IMG/VR virus record: IMGVR_UViG_3300022885_000082
Span: 1-22,761 of that record
Source of the DNA: a virus
DNA: 22,761 nt
Direction: 5' to 3' (one strand)
Shown in pieces: positions 11,803 to 19,982 of the stretch; the first letter of the stretch is position 1; every line of letters starts with the position of its first letter. Position numbers and translations under genes: made by a program. Below the pieces are notes generated by a model. It had not been told where the DNA came from. It saw nothing but the letters and a program-made list of their open reading frames with translations, and did no database searches.

Positions 11803-13592
11803 TGAAATGGACGAAAGAAGAACGGCGGATCTTAAGACATAAAGAAGCTGAACCTATTATCAATTGGATGGAAGATAACTATCTATTGGATGGTCCTTCT
11901 GTATCAGAACCCGGTCCTTATAGGTTTTCTCGAAGCCCATATTTCAAGGGTATAGCTGAAGCCTTTGAAACAACTAAAGAGGTAGTAGTTCGTAAATCTG
12001 CTCAGTGTGGATATTCAGTTTTCTTTGTAGGTTTAATTTCCTATATCATAGACAACGCTCCGAGCGATATGTTATTGGTTTTTCCTAATGCAGATTCTGG
12101 TGGAAATTTTTTAGAAGAAAAGGTATATCCCAGCTTCCGCAAGCAAAAATGGTTAAAAAAACTACTACCTAATACAGATAAAGATTTTACAAGAACAGGG
12201 ATAACCTTGGCTAATTGTTCTATTCATTTAGGATATTCAGGTTCACCGACTAGTTTATCTTCTAGGTCGATAAGGTATATTTTTGCTGATGAACTATCGA
12301 AATTTCAATCTAATAATCGCGAGGCGGACCCCGTCTCCTTAATGGGTGAGCGACAGATAACTTTCGGTTCAAGAAGTAGACTGTTGTACGGAACAACTCC
12401 AACACACAGCGAAGATAACATTTCAAAGCTGTTTGATTCGGCTGGCGAGCAATACTATTATCACATTCCGTGTCCTCATTGCAATAACTACTACAAGCCC
12501 GAAACGAAGCTTATCAAGTGGAATATACCTGAAGAATGGAAAGACACAGCTATAAGACGCGAAAGATTTATACTTGAAAATGATTGTGTTCATTTAGAAT
12601 GTCCTAAATGTCTAGGTAAAATAACAGAGGAAATGAGAATCAGATCATTAGAGTATGGAATTTGGCTAGCCCTGAATCAGTGGATTACTGCTAATGGAGA
12701 AATAGTAGGCGAAGAGAATGAGTACGCTCAACGTAAAGCATTCCAAATAAATAGATTAATGACCCCGTGGGGTACGTTAGTTGCTCATGCGGTTGAATTT
12801 CAAAGATCAATTGGTGATCCTAACAAGATAAGGAACTTTACCAATGCATGGGAAGGCTTACCGTTCAAACATATAAGCCGTGAGATCACATCTAACGACA
12901 TACAACAATACTGTAATGCTACCACGACCCGTAGGGAAATGACACCATTAGAAGGCTTTCTAGTCGCTTCTGCTGACACTCAAGATAATAGCTTTCACTG
13001 GAGTATTTGGCAGATTGGCATATCTTCAGCACATATTGTAGATTACGGAGTTGCTCAAGATCAACAGACATTAAAGGAAGCTGTATTCAAAGATTTTGGT
13101 GGGAAAGTTCCTCAAATACTAGCCATAGACGCGAGAGGTCATAGAACTTCAGATATCTATCAATTTGCAAGTCAAGACGAAAGAATAATTTGTGTATTAG
13201 GTGGCAATAACGAATTCTATCCACCGTTTAAAAAAACTGCAACAGCAGATTATCGAGCGAAAGCATATACGATTGACACTATCTTTTATAAAGATAAATT
13301 GTATAGTTGGCTTGAAAACGGAAAAGTCACCACATTTATTAATATAGACGATTATTGGTATCGATCTATAGCAGCGGAAAAGAAGATTTCATATATGGTT
13401 GGGGCAAAGGTTAAATGGAGATACGAAGAGGTTGTCAAAGATAAGAATCACCAGTTAGATTGCTTCGTATATGCAATGTTTGCCTATGACTATCTCAGTT
13501 CTACCACTAATTCTTCTCAATACACGGCTCCAAAACCTAAGAGAATCATCGCTCCAGTTAATCTAGTAGGGACTAATATAAGGCGTTTCTAA
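11802..13592 (+). CDS. Large terminase subunit, GpA family
   Basis: This 596-residue protein is a lambda gpA-type packaging ATPase and nuclease. The ATPase domain has the GpA version of Walker A, RKSAQCGYS at 64-72, and Walker B YIFADE at 159-164. A CPHC/CPKC zinc ribbon follows (Cys224, Cys227, Cys267, Cys270). The nuclease domain has SADTQDN with Asp392, AIDARGHRT with Asp443, and NHQLDCFVYA with Asp553. It cuts concatemeric DNA at the packaging site and drives it into the prohead. GpA terminases normally generate cohesive ends, which supports a cos phage. The start is coupled to the small subunit. The length is slightly below lambda gpA (641 residues) but all motifs are present. Confidence 0.95.
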   Translation: MKWTKEERRILRHKEAEPIINWMEDNYLLDGPSVSEPGPYRFSRSPYFKGIAEAFETTKEVVVRKSAQCGYSVFFVGLISYIIDNAPSDMLLVFPNADSGGNFLEEKVYPSFRKQKWLKKLLPNTDKDFTRTGITLANCSIHLGYSGSPTSLSSRSIRYIFADELSKFQSNNREADPVSLMGERQITFGSRSRLLYGTTPTHSEDNISKLFDSAGEQYYYHIPCPHCNNYYKPETKLIKWNIPEEWKDTAIRRERFILENDCVHLECPKCLGKITEEMRIRSLEYGIWLALNQWITANGEIVGEENEYAQRKAFQINRLMTPWGTLVAHAVEFQRSIGDPNKIRNFTNAWEGLPFKHISREITSNDIQQYCNATTTRREMTPLEGFLVASADTQDNSFHWSIWQIGISSAHIVDYGVAQDQQTLKEAVFKDFGGKVPQILAIDARGHRTSDIYQFASQDERIICVLGGNNEFYPPFKKTATADYRAKAYTIDTIFYKDKLYSWLENGKVTTFINIDDYWYRSIAAEKKISYMVGAKVKWRYEEVVKDKNHQLDCFVYAMFAYDYLSSTTNSSQYTAPKPKRIIAPVNLVGTNIRRF

Positions 13593-13598
13593 TTAGAA

Positions 13599-13607
13599 AG
13601 CGAAATA
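13599..13607 (+). promoter_or_regulatory. AGCGAAATA motif, copy 3
   Basis: This copy lies just past the large-terminase stop and 34 bases before the gpW start. It is followed by TTGAGTG; copy 5 has ACTAGTG at the same place, so AGTG three bases after the motif is shared by both. It is a candidate promoter for the head genes. Confidence 0.45.
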
Positions 13608-13641
13608 TTGAGTGGTACCCATTATAAACGGAACATATATT

Positions 13642-13884
13642 ATGGCAATCGACTATACCTCTCTAGAGACTCCATCCGACAGTCAAATGGTTATCCTATT
13701 AAAACACGCAATTTCTCAATTGCTTCTAGGTGGACAAAGCTATTCTATTGATGGTCAATCGTTCACAAGAACAGATGTAGATAAGCTGTCTAAGATGTTG
13801 AAATATTATGAAGATAAAGCTGCTGGTAATACATTCCCCAAATTTATACCTATAGGCTTCAATCAATCTAGGAACCCTAAATAA
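13642..13884 (+). CDS. gpW-like head-tail joining protein
   Basis: The protein has 80 residues from this ATG, which follows ACGGAACATATATT; a GTG 10 codons upstream would overlap the AGCGAAATA region and add an unlikely N-terminus. Residues 14-57 match the gpW fold: a helix MVILLKHAISQLLLGG, a short beta hairpin QSYSIDGQSFTRTD, and a second helix VDKLSKMLKYYEDK. In lambda, gpW is added after packaging to form the site for FII and tail joining. The gene lies between terminase and portal, exactly as in lambda, and its stop abuts the portal ATG. A ~20-residue proline-containing tail extends beyond the usual 68-residue length. Confidence 0.8.
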   Translation: MAIDYTSLETPSDSQMVILLKHAISQLLLGGQSYSIDGQSFTRTDVDKLSKMLKYYEDKAAGNTFPKFIPIGFNQSRNPK

Positions 13885-15186
13885 ATGGCAAATCAAAAAA
13901 CCACAGCTAAAAAATTAGAAGAAGCAAAGCAAGAATTTAAGCTTCAAGTATATACTCAGGCGTTGCAAGGTAATAATAACTCCCCTTGGTCTTCGCTCTA
14001 TAAACAGGGTGACAATAGAGATTCCTACGAATTAGGATACGATTCCGCCTCTCTTAGAGAAAGAAGCAAACTATTCTTTTCCAATGATCCCGTTTATCGA
14101 CCCTTGATAAATAATCTCGTTACTAATATAGTTGGTAGCGGGTTTGTATTCAAGAGCAATAATTTAGAAGCAGAAGATAAATTCTATTTATGGACCAAAG
14201 ATAGTAATGAATCACAGCTAAGCTGGGAAGATTTCTTATCAACTGTAGTTCGTTGGTTCTTTATCTTTGGAGACGTATTATTAATAAAAAGAGAAGGAAA
14301 AATAATTTTAATTGATCCTCAAAGAATAGGGTCTTTATCGGAGACGTTTGAAGGTCATACAGTTATAGATGGCGTTGAAATAGACGACTTAACATCTAAT
14401 CCAACATTTTTTCATATTAATACTGCTGGTGGCAAAAGTATAAGAATACCAGCGGATGAATGTATCTTCATAGCCAATAAAGTTCTTCCTTCTCAAATAA
14501 GAGGGGAGCCGATGCTCGCACAAATAGCAGACTTATTGGAGTCTATATATCAGTATACAACGGCGGCCGTTCTCGGAGCTAGAATAGCTGCATCGATGTC
14601 CTTAATTATAACTAGTCCGGACGTGGCAGGATTCGAAAACTACGCAGCAGGTCAAGTTTCTTTAACTAGTCCTACCATGAGTTATATGCCGGAAGGTAGT
14701 AAAATAGAACAAATTAAGGCTGAGCAACCAATCGGTAACTATGACGTTTTTCAGAACAATATACTAGATCAGATATGTATGGCTGTAGGATTAACTACTG
14801 CCAGTTTAGGGCAAGTGCAGAAACTTAACTTTTCAGCGTCAAAATTAAGTATTGAAATTGCAAGAGATACTTACAGAAAATGGCAGAGATTCTTTGGCGA
14901 CTATCTAATTCTCAAGCTGTGGAACTGGAAAATTGGAATGGACGTAGAAGTAACTATTAGAGGTTCAGGATTTAAATCGTATGACAAGCAAGCTGATTAT
15001 CAAGCTGAATCATTAGCCTTAGAAACCGGTCTAGAAACATTTGAGAATATACTCGCAGCACGCGGTATATATCTTGACGAACATATACAAAAACTTAAAG
15101 AAGAGCAAGTAAAGTTACAAGGAATTAAATTAAACCATTCCAGCATGACACAGGTAGATAAAGATGAGGAAATAAATAATGCATAA
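13885..15186 (+). CDS. Portal protein, lambda family
   Basis: This 433-residue protein matches lambda-type portals, which form the dodecameric ring for DNA entry. RDSYELGYDSASLRERSKLF at about 45-65, then the VYRPLINNLVTNIVGSGF segment, is the N-terminal signature. LIDPQRIG at about 145-152, GEPMLAQIADLLESIYQYT around 215-230 and the long C-terminal helix region starting SASKLSIEIARDTYRKWQRF at about 315-335 also fit. It is shorter than lambda gpB (533 residues), with most of the difference at the C-terminus, so proteolytic trimming may be minor here. It directly abuts the gpW gene and overlaps the protease gene by eight bases. Confidence 0.92.
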   Translation: MANQKTTAKKLEEAKQEFKLQVYTQALQGNNNSPWSSLYKQGDNRDSYELGYDSASLRERSKLFFSNDPVYRPLINNLVTNIVGSGFVFKSNNLEAEDKFYLWTKDSNESQLSWEDFLSTVVRWFFIFGDVLLIKREGKIILIDPQRIGSLSETFEGHTVIDGVEIDDLTSNPTFFHINTAGGKSIRIPADECIFIANKVLPSQIRGEPMLAQIADLLESIYQYTTAAVLGARIAASMSLIITSPDVAGFENYAAGQVSLTSPTMSYMPEGSKIEQIKAEQPIGNYDVFQNNILDQICMAVGLTTASLGQVQKLNFSASKLSIEIARDTYRKWQRFFGDYLILKLWNWKIGMDVEVTIRGSGFKSYDKQADYQAESLALETGLETFENILAARGIYLDEHIQKLKEEQVKLQGIKLNHSSMTQVDKDEEINNA

Positions 15187-16309
15187 GATAGTAAATAAGA
15201 AAGGTATCATTTATGTCCTTGGGTCGCTATCAAAATATGGTACACTAGAAGCTAAAGGTACTGACAGCTATCTGTCTATCAGACAATCGATAGTTGAACT
15301 AGAAGCCTCTAAGTCAATAGACGAAATAGCCATTTACATTGATAGTCCTGGTGGGCAAGTAGATGGATTATTTGACACCGCTGATTTAATCAAAGACAGC
15401 ATTAAACACACTTCAGCTTTTATTAGTGGTTGTGGCTGCTCAGCGGCTTATTTAATAGCTAGCCAGTGCAATATTATATATGCCGAGCAAGGCAGTATCG
15501 TTGGAAGCATAGGTGTTTTAAAGGCATTACAAGATACCAGTAAGCAGGATGAAATAGCAGGTATTAAAAATATAGTAATTGCTAGCGGAATAAAAAAGGG
15601 GAGATTAAACCCTGGAAGCGAAATTACTAATGAAGACATTAGTTCTATTCAAAGCAAGGTCACGTACTTTGCCGATTTATTTGCAAGCTATGTAAAACAA
15701 GGACGAAATATGAACGATGAAGAAATAAAAAATATAAAAGACGGAGATTCTTATATCGCCGAAGAAGCTATTGATTATAAACTAATAGACGGACTAGTTA
15801 AATATACTGATTTCGTCGCGGGAACAATCGAAATGAAGAAAGAACCAATGGAAGCAGAAGTAGCAGAAGTAGCAGAAGTATTAAAAGCAGAAGTAGTAGA
15901 AGTAGTCGAAGACAATGGTTCCGAAGTTGAAGAACTTAAGAAAATAATTGAAGACTTAAAAAAGCAAATTGAAGATATGAAGAATGTCGCTGAACCGGTC
16001 GCTGAGGAAGATGATAAAGAAGATGAAGACGAAGAAGACGAACCGGAAATTACTGCTAGTTTAAGTTTAATAGATTCGTATATGCTAGCTTCCGGAAATG
16101 ATAAGGATTTGGTTTTAGAAGCCATTTCTAAAAAATATACAATCGAGCAAGTCATAGAAAAGGCTGAATCCAAATTAGTAATTTCTAATCTTAAAACTTA
16201 TAATAAGAATAACGATAAAGATATGGTCTCTAAATTGCTTCCGTACTGTGACAGTGAAGCTGATGCAATTGCCCTTGCCGACTTTTACAAATCTGAGAAT
16301 AAGAACTAA
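15179..16309 (+). CDS. S49-family prohead protease with fused scaffold-like region
   Basis: The first ~215 residues are a SppA/lambda-C type serine protease: DSPGG at 55-59, SGCGCSAAYLIAS at 83-95 with the likely nucleophile Ser88, GSIVGSIGV at 105-113, and a candidate catalytic lysine in GIKKGR (139 or 140). Residues 219-290 are acidic and coiled-coil-like (VEELKKIIEDLKKQIEDMK), beginning with a repetitive EVAEV stretch. The remaining ~85 residues are helical. This matches lambda C with its nested Nu3 scaffold. An in-frame ATG at 15833, preceded by GGGAACAATCGAA, could start a separate scaffold protein; this is possible but not shown. The protease would mature the portal and scaffold during prohead assembly. 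Confidence 0.88.
   Translation: MHKIVNKKGIIYVLGSLSKYGTLEAKGTDSYLSIRQSIVELEASKSIDEIAIYIDSPGGQVDGLFDTADLIKDSIKHTSAFISGCGCSAAYLIASQCNIIYAEQGSIVGSIGVLKALQDTSKQDEIAGIKNIVIASGIKKGRLNPGSEITNEDISSIQSKVTYFADLFASYVKQGRNMNDEEIKNIKDGDSYIAEEAIDYKLIDGLVKYTDFVAGTIEMKKEPMEAEVAEVAEVLKAEVVEVVEDNGSEVEELKKIIEDLKKQIEDMKNVAEPVAEEDDKEDEDEEDEPEITASLSLIDSYMLASGNDKDLVLEAISKKYTIEQVIEKAESKLVISNLKTYNKNNDKDMVSKLLPYCDSEADAIALADFYKSENKN
15854..15895 (+). repeat. 9-bp tandem repeat in the protease-scaffold linker
   Basis: GCAGAAGTA occurs three times in tandem (15854-15880) and again at 15887-15895. It encodes the repeated A-E-V of the acidic linker. Such a repeat can change length by slippage without shifting the frame. 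Confidence 0.8.
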
Positions 16310-16331
16310 TTTACAATAGGAATATAATAAA

Positions 16332-16748
16332 ATGGCTGATTTAACTAAAAACACTCCCCGCGAATACAAGATGGTCGGCGTCGAAAAGATCGTAAACCTA
16401 CCTCTCGCAGCTTCTATAATTATCTATGAAGGTGGCTATGTATGCACGAACTCATCGGGCGATGCATTAAATGGTGATAACGGGCAGACGAAATTCATTG
16501 GTATTGCCAAAGCTAAAGCTACTACTGCTGATGATGTTAACATAGATGTTATACTCGAAGGCGTATTTAAATTGGAAGTAACAGGCGTTGATGATGATAA
16601 CGATATCGGTGCCAGTGTATACTTAGCTGGTGATGATAATGCTTATACTTTGTCTAGCACATCGAATATTAAAGTAGGTATCGTGCAGGAATGGATCAGT
16701 GGGACAACTTGCTGGGTATTTTTACAGTCTGACACTCTTCGCGTATAA
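16332..16748 (+). CDS. Capsid decoration (cement) protein
   Basis: This 138-residue, beta-rich protein has the layout of DUF2190/gpD-like capsid cements: EGGYVCTNSSGDAL, a TKFIGIAKAKA strand pair, GVFKLEV, IGASVYLAGDD, NIKVGIVQEW and CWVF near the end. It would bind the outside of the mature capsid and stabilise it, and its location between protease and major capsid genes corresponds to lambda D. The C-terminal half is paralogous to the C-terminal domain of the protein at 436-1353. The leader AGGAATATAATAAAATGGC is identical to that of the gene at 21065. Confidence 0.8.
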   Translation: MADLTKNTPREYKMVGVEKIVNLPLAASIIIYEGGYVCTNSSGDALNGDNGQTKFIGIAKAKATTADDVNIDVILEGVFKLEVTGVDDDNDIGASVYLAGDDNAYTLSSTSNIKVGIVQEWISGTTCWVFLQSDTLRV

Positions 16749-16781
16749 TTAACAAACATATAACACACAGGAAAAAATAAT

Positions 16782-17738
16782 ATGTCTAAATTCAATCATT
16801 CAATACTCTTACAGGCGGCCTTCACTAATCAATATAAGTTAGGTAAGGAAAGTACCTATGGAGTGAGAATCTCTAGATTACTTGAAAATACCTCGGCTAG
16901 TTCTCTAAGAGCAATAGCTATTGGTTCCAGTAAGCCGGTTGAAAAATGGGTTGGTAATCGTTCTACTAAGCCTTTAAAAGACTTCAAACTCGAAGTTCAG
17001 AACGAGCTATACGAAACGAACTTTTCAATCCCTAGAGAAACTTGGGAAAGAAATGAAGCCAATCTATTTGCTGATGAAAGCAGACAGATGGGCAATTATA
17101 TGGCTGACCACTGGAGCAAATTAGTCGCCCAAACTCTAATAGCCAATCCTACTTGGTACGACGGGGTCAATTTATTCGGTACTCATCCTATTATAAATAC
17201 TACTCAGGTAAACGATCTTACTAGCACAGAGATTGCTTCTGCTAGCATAGTTTTAAATACTCAGCCTTCTGCGGAAGAGGCTGGTGATATTATAAACGAA
17301 ACGTTAATTTATATTAATTCGGTAATCGTAAATGATGCGAACGTCGCTATTAATTCCAGTGCTAAACGCTTTTTAATAATTTGCGGTACGGCCAAAATGG
17401 CCGGAGCATATAGAAGTGCGATTATGCGTCAGAATTTGAGTAGCGGTTCAACAAGTCCAGTAGACGGATTAATTCGCAGCGGATATGTAATTGACGTAGT
17501 ACTTGATAATGCTCTAAGTGCTGGAACCACAAAGGTATACTTTGCGGTAGAAGATATGGCGAATAAAGCATTTATCCTGCATTCAGAATCTAACGTCCGA
17601 TTTGAATTAACTGGTACAGGAAATAATGATTCGCTCGCTTTCCAAACAAACGCTGTTCAGGTTGGCTGCAGTCAGATGAGGTCTCTAGCCCTAGGCGATT
17701 ATACCAAGATTTTCAGGCTCACTCACGCTACAGCATAA
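16782..17738 (+). CDS. Major capsid protein, Mu gpT-like HK97 fold
   Basis: This 318-residue protein resembles the Mu gpT major head subunit family. After a short N-terminal segment (LLQAAFTNQYKLGKES) it has the typical ETNFSIPRETWERNE strand and helix, ADESRQMGNYMADHWSKLVA, a WYDGVNLFGTHP motif, and later KRFLIICGTAKMAGAYRSAI and VYFAVEDMANKAFILHSES. The C-terminal end shows no linker to a decoration domain. It forms the capsid shell. The start follows CACAGGAAAAAATAAT. The next feature is a strong terminator, as expected for the most highly expressed late gene. Confidence 0.9.
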   Translation: MSKFNHSILLQAAFTNQYKLGKESTYGVRISRLLENTSASSLRAIAIGSSKPVEKWVGNRSTKPLKDFKLEVQNELYETNFSIPRETWERNEANLFADESRQMGNYMADHWSKLVAQTLIANPTWYDGVNLFGTHPIINTTQVNDLTSTEIASASIVLNTQPSAEEAGDIINETLIYINSVIVNDANVAINSSAKRFLIICGTAKMAGAYRSAIMRQNLSSGSTSPVDGLIRSGYVIDVVLDNALSAGTTKVYFAVEDMANKAFILHSESNVRFELTGTGNNDSLAFQTNAVQVGCSQMRSLALGDYTKIFRLTHATA

Positions 17739-17774
17739 GATTTAGGAACTCCCTAAAAGAAAATTAAAAGAAGC

Positions 17775-17816
17775 AAGGCGGACATAACCTGATTAGCAGC
17801 TTATTCCGCCTTTTTT
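17775..17816 (+). terminator. Rho-independent terminator after the major capsid gene
   Basis: AAGGCGGACATAA pairs with TTATTCCGCCTT as twelve base pairs with one bulged C, followed by six T. It lies 36 bases past the capsid stop and 21 before the next start, so downstream genes need read-through or a new promoter. Confidence 0.9.
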
Positions 17817-17837
17817 CTTTTTTGGGCTAAAATAAAT

Positions 17838-18299
17838 ATGATTGTAGATATTATTAGTGCAGGTCCATCAGCTAAAGAATACCGTCCATGCGGGGCTATT
17901 ACCGTTGGAGTAAATAGGTCGGTAATGCTATTCGAGTGTGACTACTGGGTAGTACTAGATTTTGAAGGCTACGAATTAATAAGTCCTTTTGTTAAAGGCA
18001 TGCCTCAAATAGTCACTTGCGGTAACGCTTGCAGGAAGCTAGACAACCTCGGAGTACCGTATATTAAGACAGCCTACGGAGATATACCCTACCAATATAA
18101 ACCAACTGAGTTTTCAATAGTAGCTGCTAAATATTTCGTACATAAAGAATTAAAAGCTTCTGTAGTAAATATTTATGGCGATGATAAAGTAGGTGGTGTT
18201 GACTGTGCAGATAATATAGATAGCAGCAGAATAAATAATAGATGGAAGCGAGAAATTGTATGTGAAGGGCTTCTAAAACAATACATGGAAATAAATTAA
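17838..18299 (+). CDS. Unknown Rossmann-like protein inserted in the head gene cluster
   Basis: I cannot assign this 153-residue protein with confidence. The N-terminus, IISAGPSAKEY then ITVGVNRS, has the G-x-GPS-like loop of DUF115/MptE-type and other nucleotide- or sugar-nucleotide-binding folds, and WVVLDFEGYELI is consistent with a second strand. Later, VNIYGDDKVGGVDCADN recalls a nucleotide-sugar binding pocket. It has five cysteines and no membrane segments. Lambda has no gene at this position. It sits just after the capsid terminator and ends one base before the next start. GCTAAAATAA at 17826-17835 immediately precedes its ATG, with no clear ribosome-binding site. An independently expressed accessory gene, possibly for glycan or surface modification, is one reading. 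Confidence 0.55.
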   Translation: MIVDIISAGPSAKEYRPCGAITVGVNRSVMLFECDYWVVLDFEGYELISPFVKGMPQIVTCGNACRKLDNLGVPYIKTAYGDIPYQYKPTEFSIVAAKYFVHKELKASVVNIYGDDKVGGVDCADNIDSSRINNRWKREIVCEGLLKQYMEIN

Positions 18300-18300
18300 A

Positions 18301-18870
18301 TTGTCAATATTTAGAGATGAAATTTCAGTTAATGATTTTAAACACGGAATGTTCAACGCTTATGAACTAGCTGAATCGGTAGTAATTCGTAGATATCCAA
18401 AGATTATTGCCCGTGCATCGGGTAATCAAGTCGCTGGTGAGATAACTAGTATTACGATCGACACAGCAGGCGAAGGATACGGTGCCACGCCTTCCTATAG
18501 CGTTAGTGGTACTGGTACTAGTTTAGTTCTAGATGTCATTACATTAACAGGGGGAGCTATTACGGGCATCTCTATAGCTAGTAGTTCTTCTGATTGGACT
18601 GGGCCTGCTACAATTCAATTCACTGGTGGATATTTAGATACAACGTTGAATGCAGTTATTGTTAGGCAGGGAGTTTCAAAAGTTAACGGAAGACTTAATA
18701 TTACTGAAGGATTAAAAGCATCATTCAGCAGATCAGACTATCCAGATTTAGATACTGGCAGAGATAAAATAATATTAAAGAAGAGATTAGATGATGCCTC
18801 TACGTCGGAAGCTGGGCTAGTTAATATATTAATAGAAAATTCGGCTATGTATACAGTACAGGTTAAATAA
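18301..18870 (+). CDS. Head-tail connector-like protein with an inserted beta domain
   Basis: This 189-residue protein starts at a TTG one base after the previous stop, with a weak GGA upstream; an ATG at residue 17 is the next candidate but would remove conserved-looking N-terminal sequence. Residues 1-45 and 111-189 look like one continuous small connector domain (SVVIRRYPKIIAR, then TTLNAVIVRQGVSKVNGRLN), in the position of lambda FI/FII. Residues 46-110 are two half-repeats of the GI-T-I-x-x-G-GY type domain found in phage tail and fibre proteins: EITSITIDTAGEGYG and GAITGISIASSSSDW. Such a domain would project from the neck. The function follows from position. Confidence 0.6.
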   Translation: MSIFRDEISVNDFKHGMFNAYELAESVVIRRYPKIIARASGNQVAGEITSITIDTAGEGYGATPSYSVSGTGTSLVLDVITLTGGAITGISIASSSSDWTGPATIQFTGGYLDTTLNAVIVRQGVSKVNGRLNITEGLKASFSRSDYPDLDTGRDKIILKKRLDDASTSEAGLVNILIENSAMYTVQVK

Positions 18871-19437
18871 ATGTCATTAAAAATAGATTTCAAATCTCTA
18901 ACTAAAGAAATTAAGCATCTTGAAAAAAAGCTGAACAGAGAAATAATTAACGCAACTAAAAGAAGTCTTCGAGGAATTGGTAAGGTTGATACTAATCGTA
19001 TGAAAAAAGAAGGTCTCAAAGAATTTAAAGAGACAAAGATTCTAAAGAAAACATTCAAAAGAAAGTTATACGGTAGAAATTTAAATGATTTAGAACTTAG
19101 CATGTGGTCTGGATTCCCTGGTGCAGCTATATTTCAAACAGGTGGTACGGTATCTGCTAAGCAGAAGTTAATGCCTATATTCTTTCAAAAGACTTCACGA
19201 ATGGTTATGAAAGCAGCTTTTAAATCAGGAAAGTTTATAACCTTCAAATCAAAAAAAGGTAATATAATAATCTTTGATAGTGAATTAAAAGTACCAGTAG
19301 GCGTACTTAAAAGTTCTATAAAACAAAAGAAGAGGCTTTCATTCTTCGAGAATCATTTAGAGAATAATGCAGAACACGAAGAAATATTAAACAAAGAATT
19401 CGATAAGTCCTTAGAAAAGTTAATGACGGAGAACTAA
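18871..19437 (+). CDS. Tail completion protein, Z-like (DUF6441-like)
   Basis: This 188-residue basic protein has a helical N-terminal third with many K and R (LTKEIKHLEKKLNREIINAT), followed by LSMWSGFPGAAIFQTGGTVS, which corresponds to the W-x-x-x-P...F-x-x-G segment of DUF6441-type and HK97 gp10/lambda Z-like tail completion proteins. KLMPIFFQKTSR and a beta-rich region (VIIFDSELKVPVGVLK) complete it. These proteins join the tail to the neck. The start abuts the previous stop (TAAATG), so coupling is likely. It is strongly basic, which is common in this family. Confidence 0.65.
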   Translation: MSLKIDFKSLTKEIKHLEKKLNREIINATKRSLRGIGKVDTNRMKKEGLKEFKETKILKKTFKRKLYGRNLNDLELSMWSGFPGAAIFQTGGTVSAKQKLMPIFFQKTSRMVMKAAFKSGKFITFKSKKGNIIIFDSELKVPVGVLKSSIKQKKRLSFFENHLENNAEHEEILNKEFDKSLEKLMTEN

Positions 19438-19440
19438 TAA

Positions 19441-19911
19441 ATGGCTGACTCTATTCTAGAGAAAATATCGCAGAATTTACTGACTACGCTAAATGAAATG
19501 TCTATCGCTAATGGGTATTCTGCAAATATATTATTTAGCAGGCCCCTAAGAAAGGGACGCGATCCATTACCAGATACTGGAGTATTATTTCTTACACAAT
19601 TACAAGAAACAGCAGAACAAGACGTTTCAAATCAACTCCAACGTTGGATTGCTTCATATGAAATAGAAATATATTTATTCTTTTCAGAAGATTTAACTAC
19701 TACAGTAGATAGTTCAAAAGCTAATATATTTGCAGACATTACAAAGCTGCTAATGACAGACGCACAGCGTGGAGTGCCTCACCTAGCCTTTGACACTTTC
19801 GTTAACGGCTTTGAATCTTTCATGGATGCAGAGGGGAGTTTCGAGGGTATCTCTATAGAATTTGATGTAGATTTCCGGGTGTTTAGAAATGATCCATATA
19901 TTACAGGATAA
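19441..19911 (+). CDS. Tail terminator protein, U-like
   Basis: This 156-residue protein has the order of the lambda U / tail terminator fold: a first helix (ILEKISQNLLTTLNEM), a strand at VLFLTQLQE, an RWIASYEIEIYLFFSED strand pair, a helix DITKLLMTDAQRG, and a final EGISIEFDVDFRVFRNDPY strand. Tail terminators cap the tail tube and fix its length before head attachment. The gene starts three bases after the previous stop and is followed by a ~70-base gap holding an AGCGAAATA motif. Position between the Z-like and tube genes agrees with lambda order. Confidence 0.7.
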   Translation: MADSILEKISQNLLTTLNEMSIANGYSANILFSRPLRKGRDPLPDTGVLFLTQLQETAEQDVSNQLQRWIASYEIEIYLFFSEDLTTTVDSSKANIFADITKLLMTDAQRGVPHLAFDTFVNGFESFMDAEGSFEGISIEFDVDFRVFRNDPYITG

Positions 19912-19938
19912 AAGCAAATTTTGCGAACAAAAATAATA

Positions 19939-19947
19939 AGCGAAATA
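19939..19947 (+). promoter_or_regulatory. AGCGAAATA motif, copy 4
   Basis: This copy is in the 71-base gap before the tail tube gene, 35 bases before its ATG. It is followed by TAGTATTG. Confidence 0.45.
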
Positions 19948-19982
19948 TAGTATTGAACACGAACTAAATAGGAATTAAAATT

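Noticed and set aside
13612-13641. GTG start at 13612 for the gpW-like gene
   Set aside because: The ATG at 13642 gives a normal gpW N-terminus and has GGAA upstream; the GTG would sit just after the AGCGAAATA motif.
15775-16173. 132-residue minus-strand frame with a long serine run
   Set aside because: It is antisense to the acidic linker of the protease gene; the serine run is just the complement of Glu/Asp codons. It has no ribosome-binding site.
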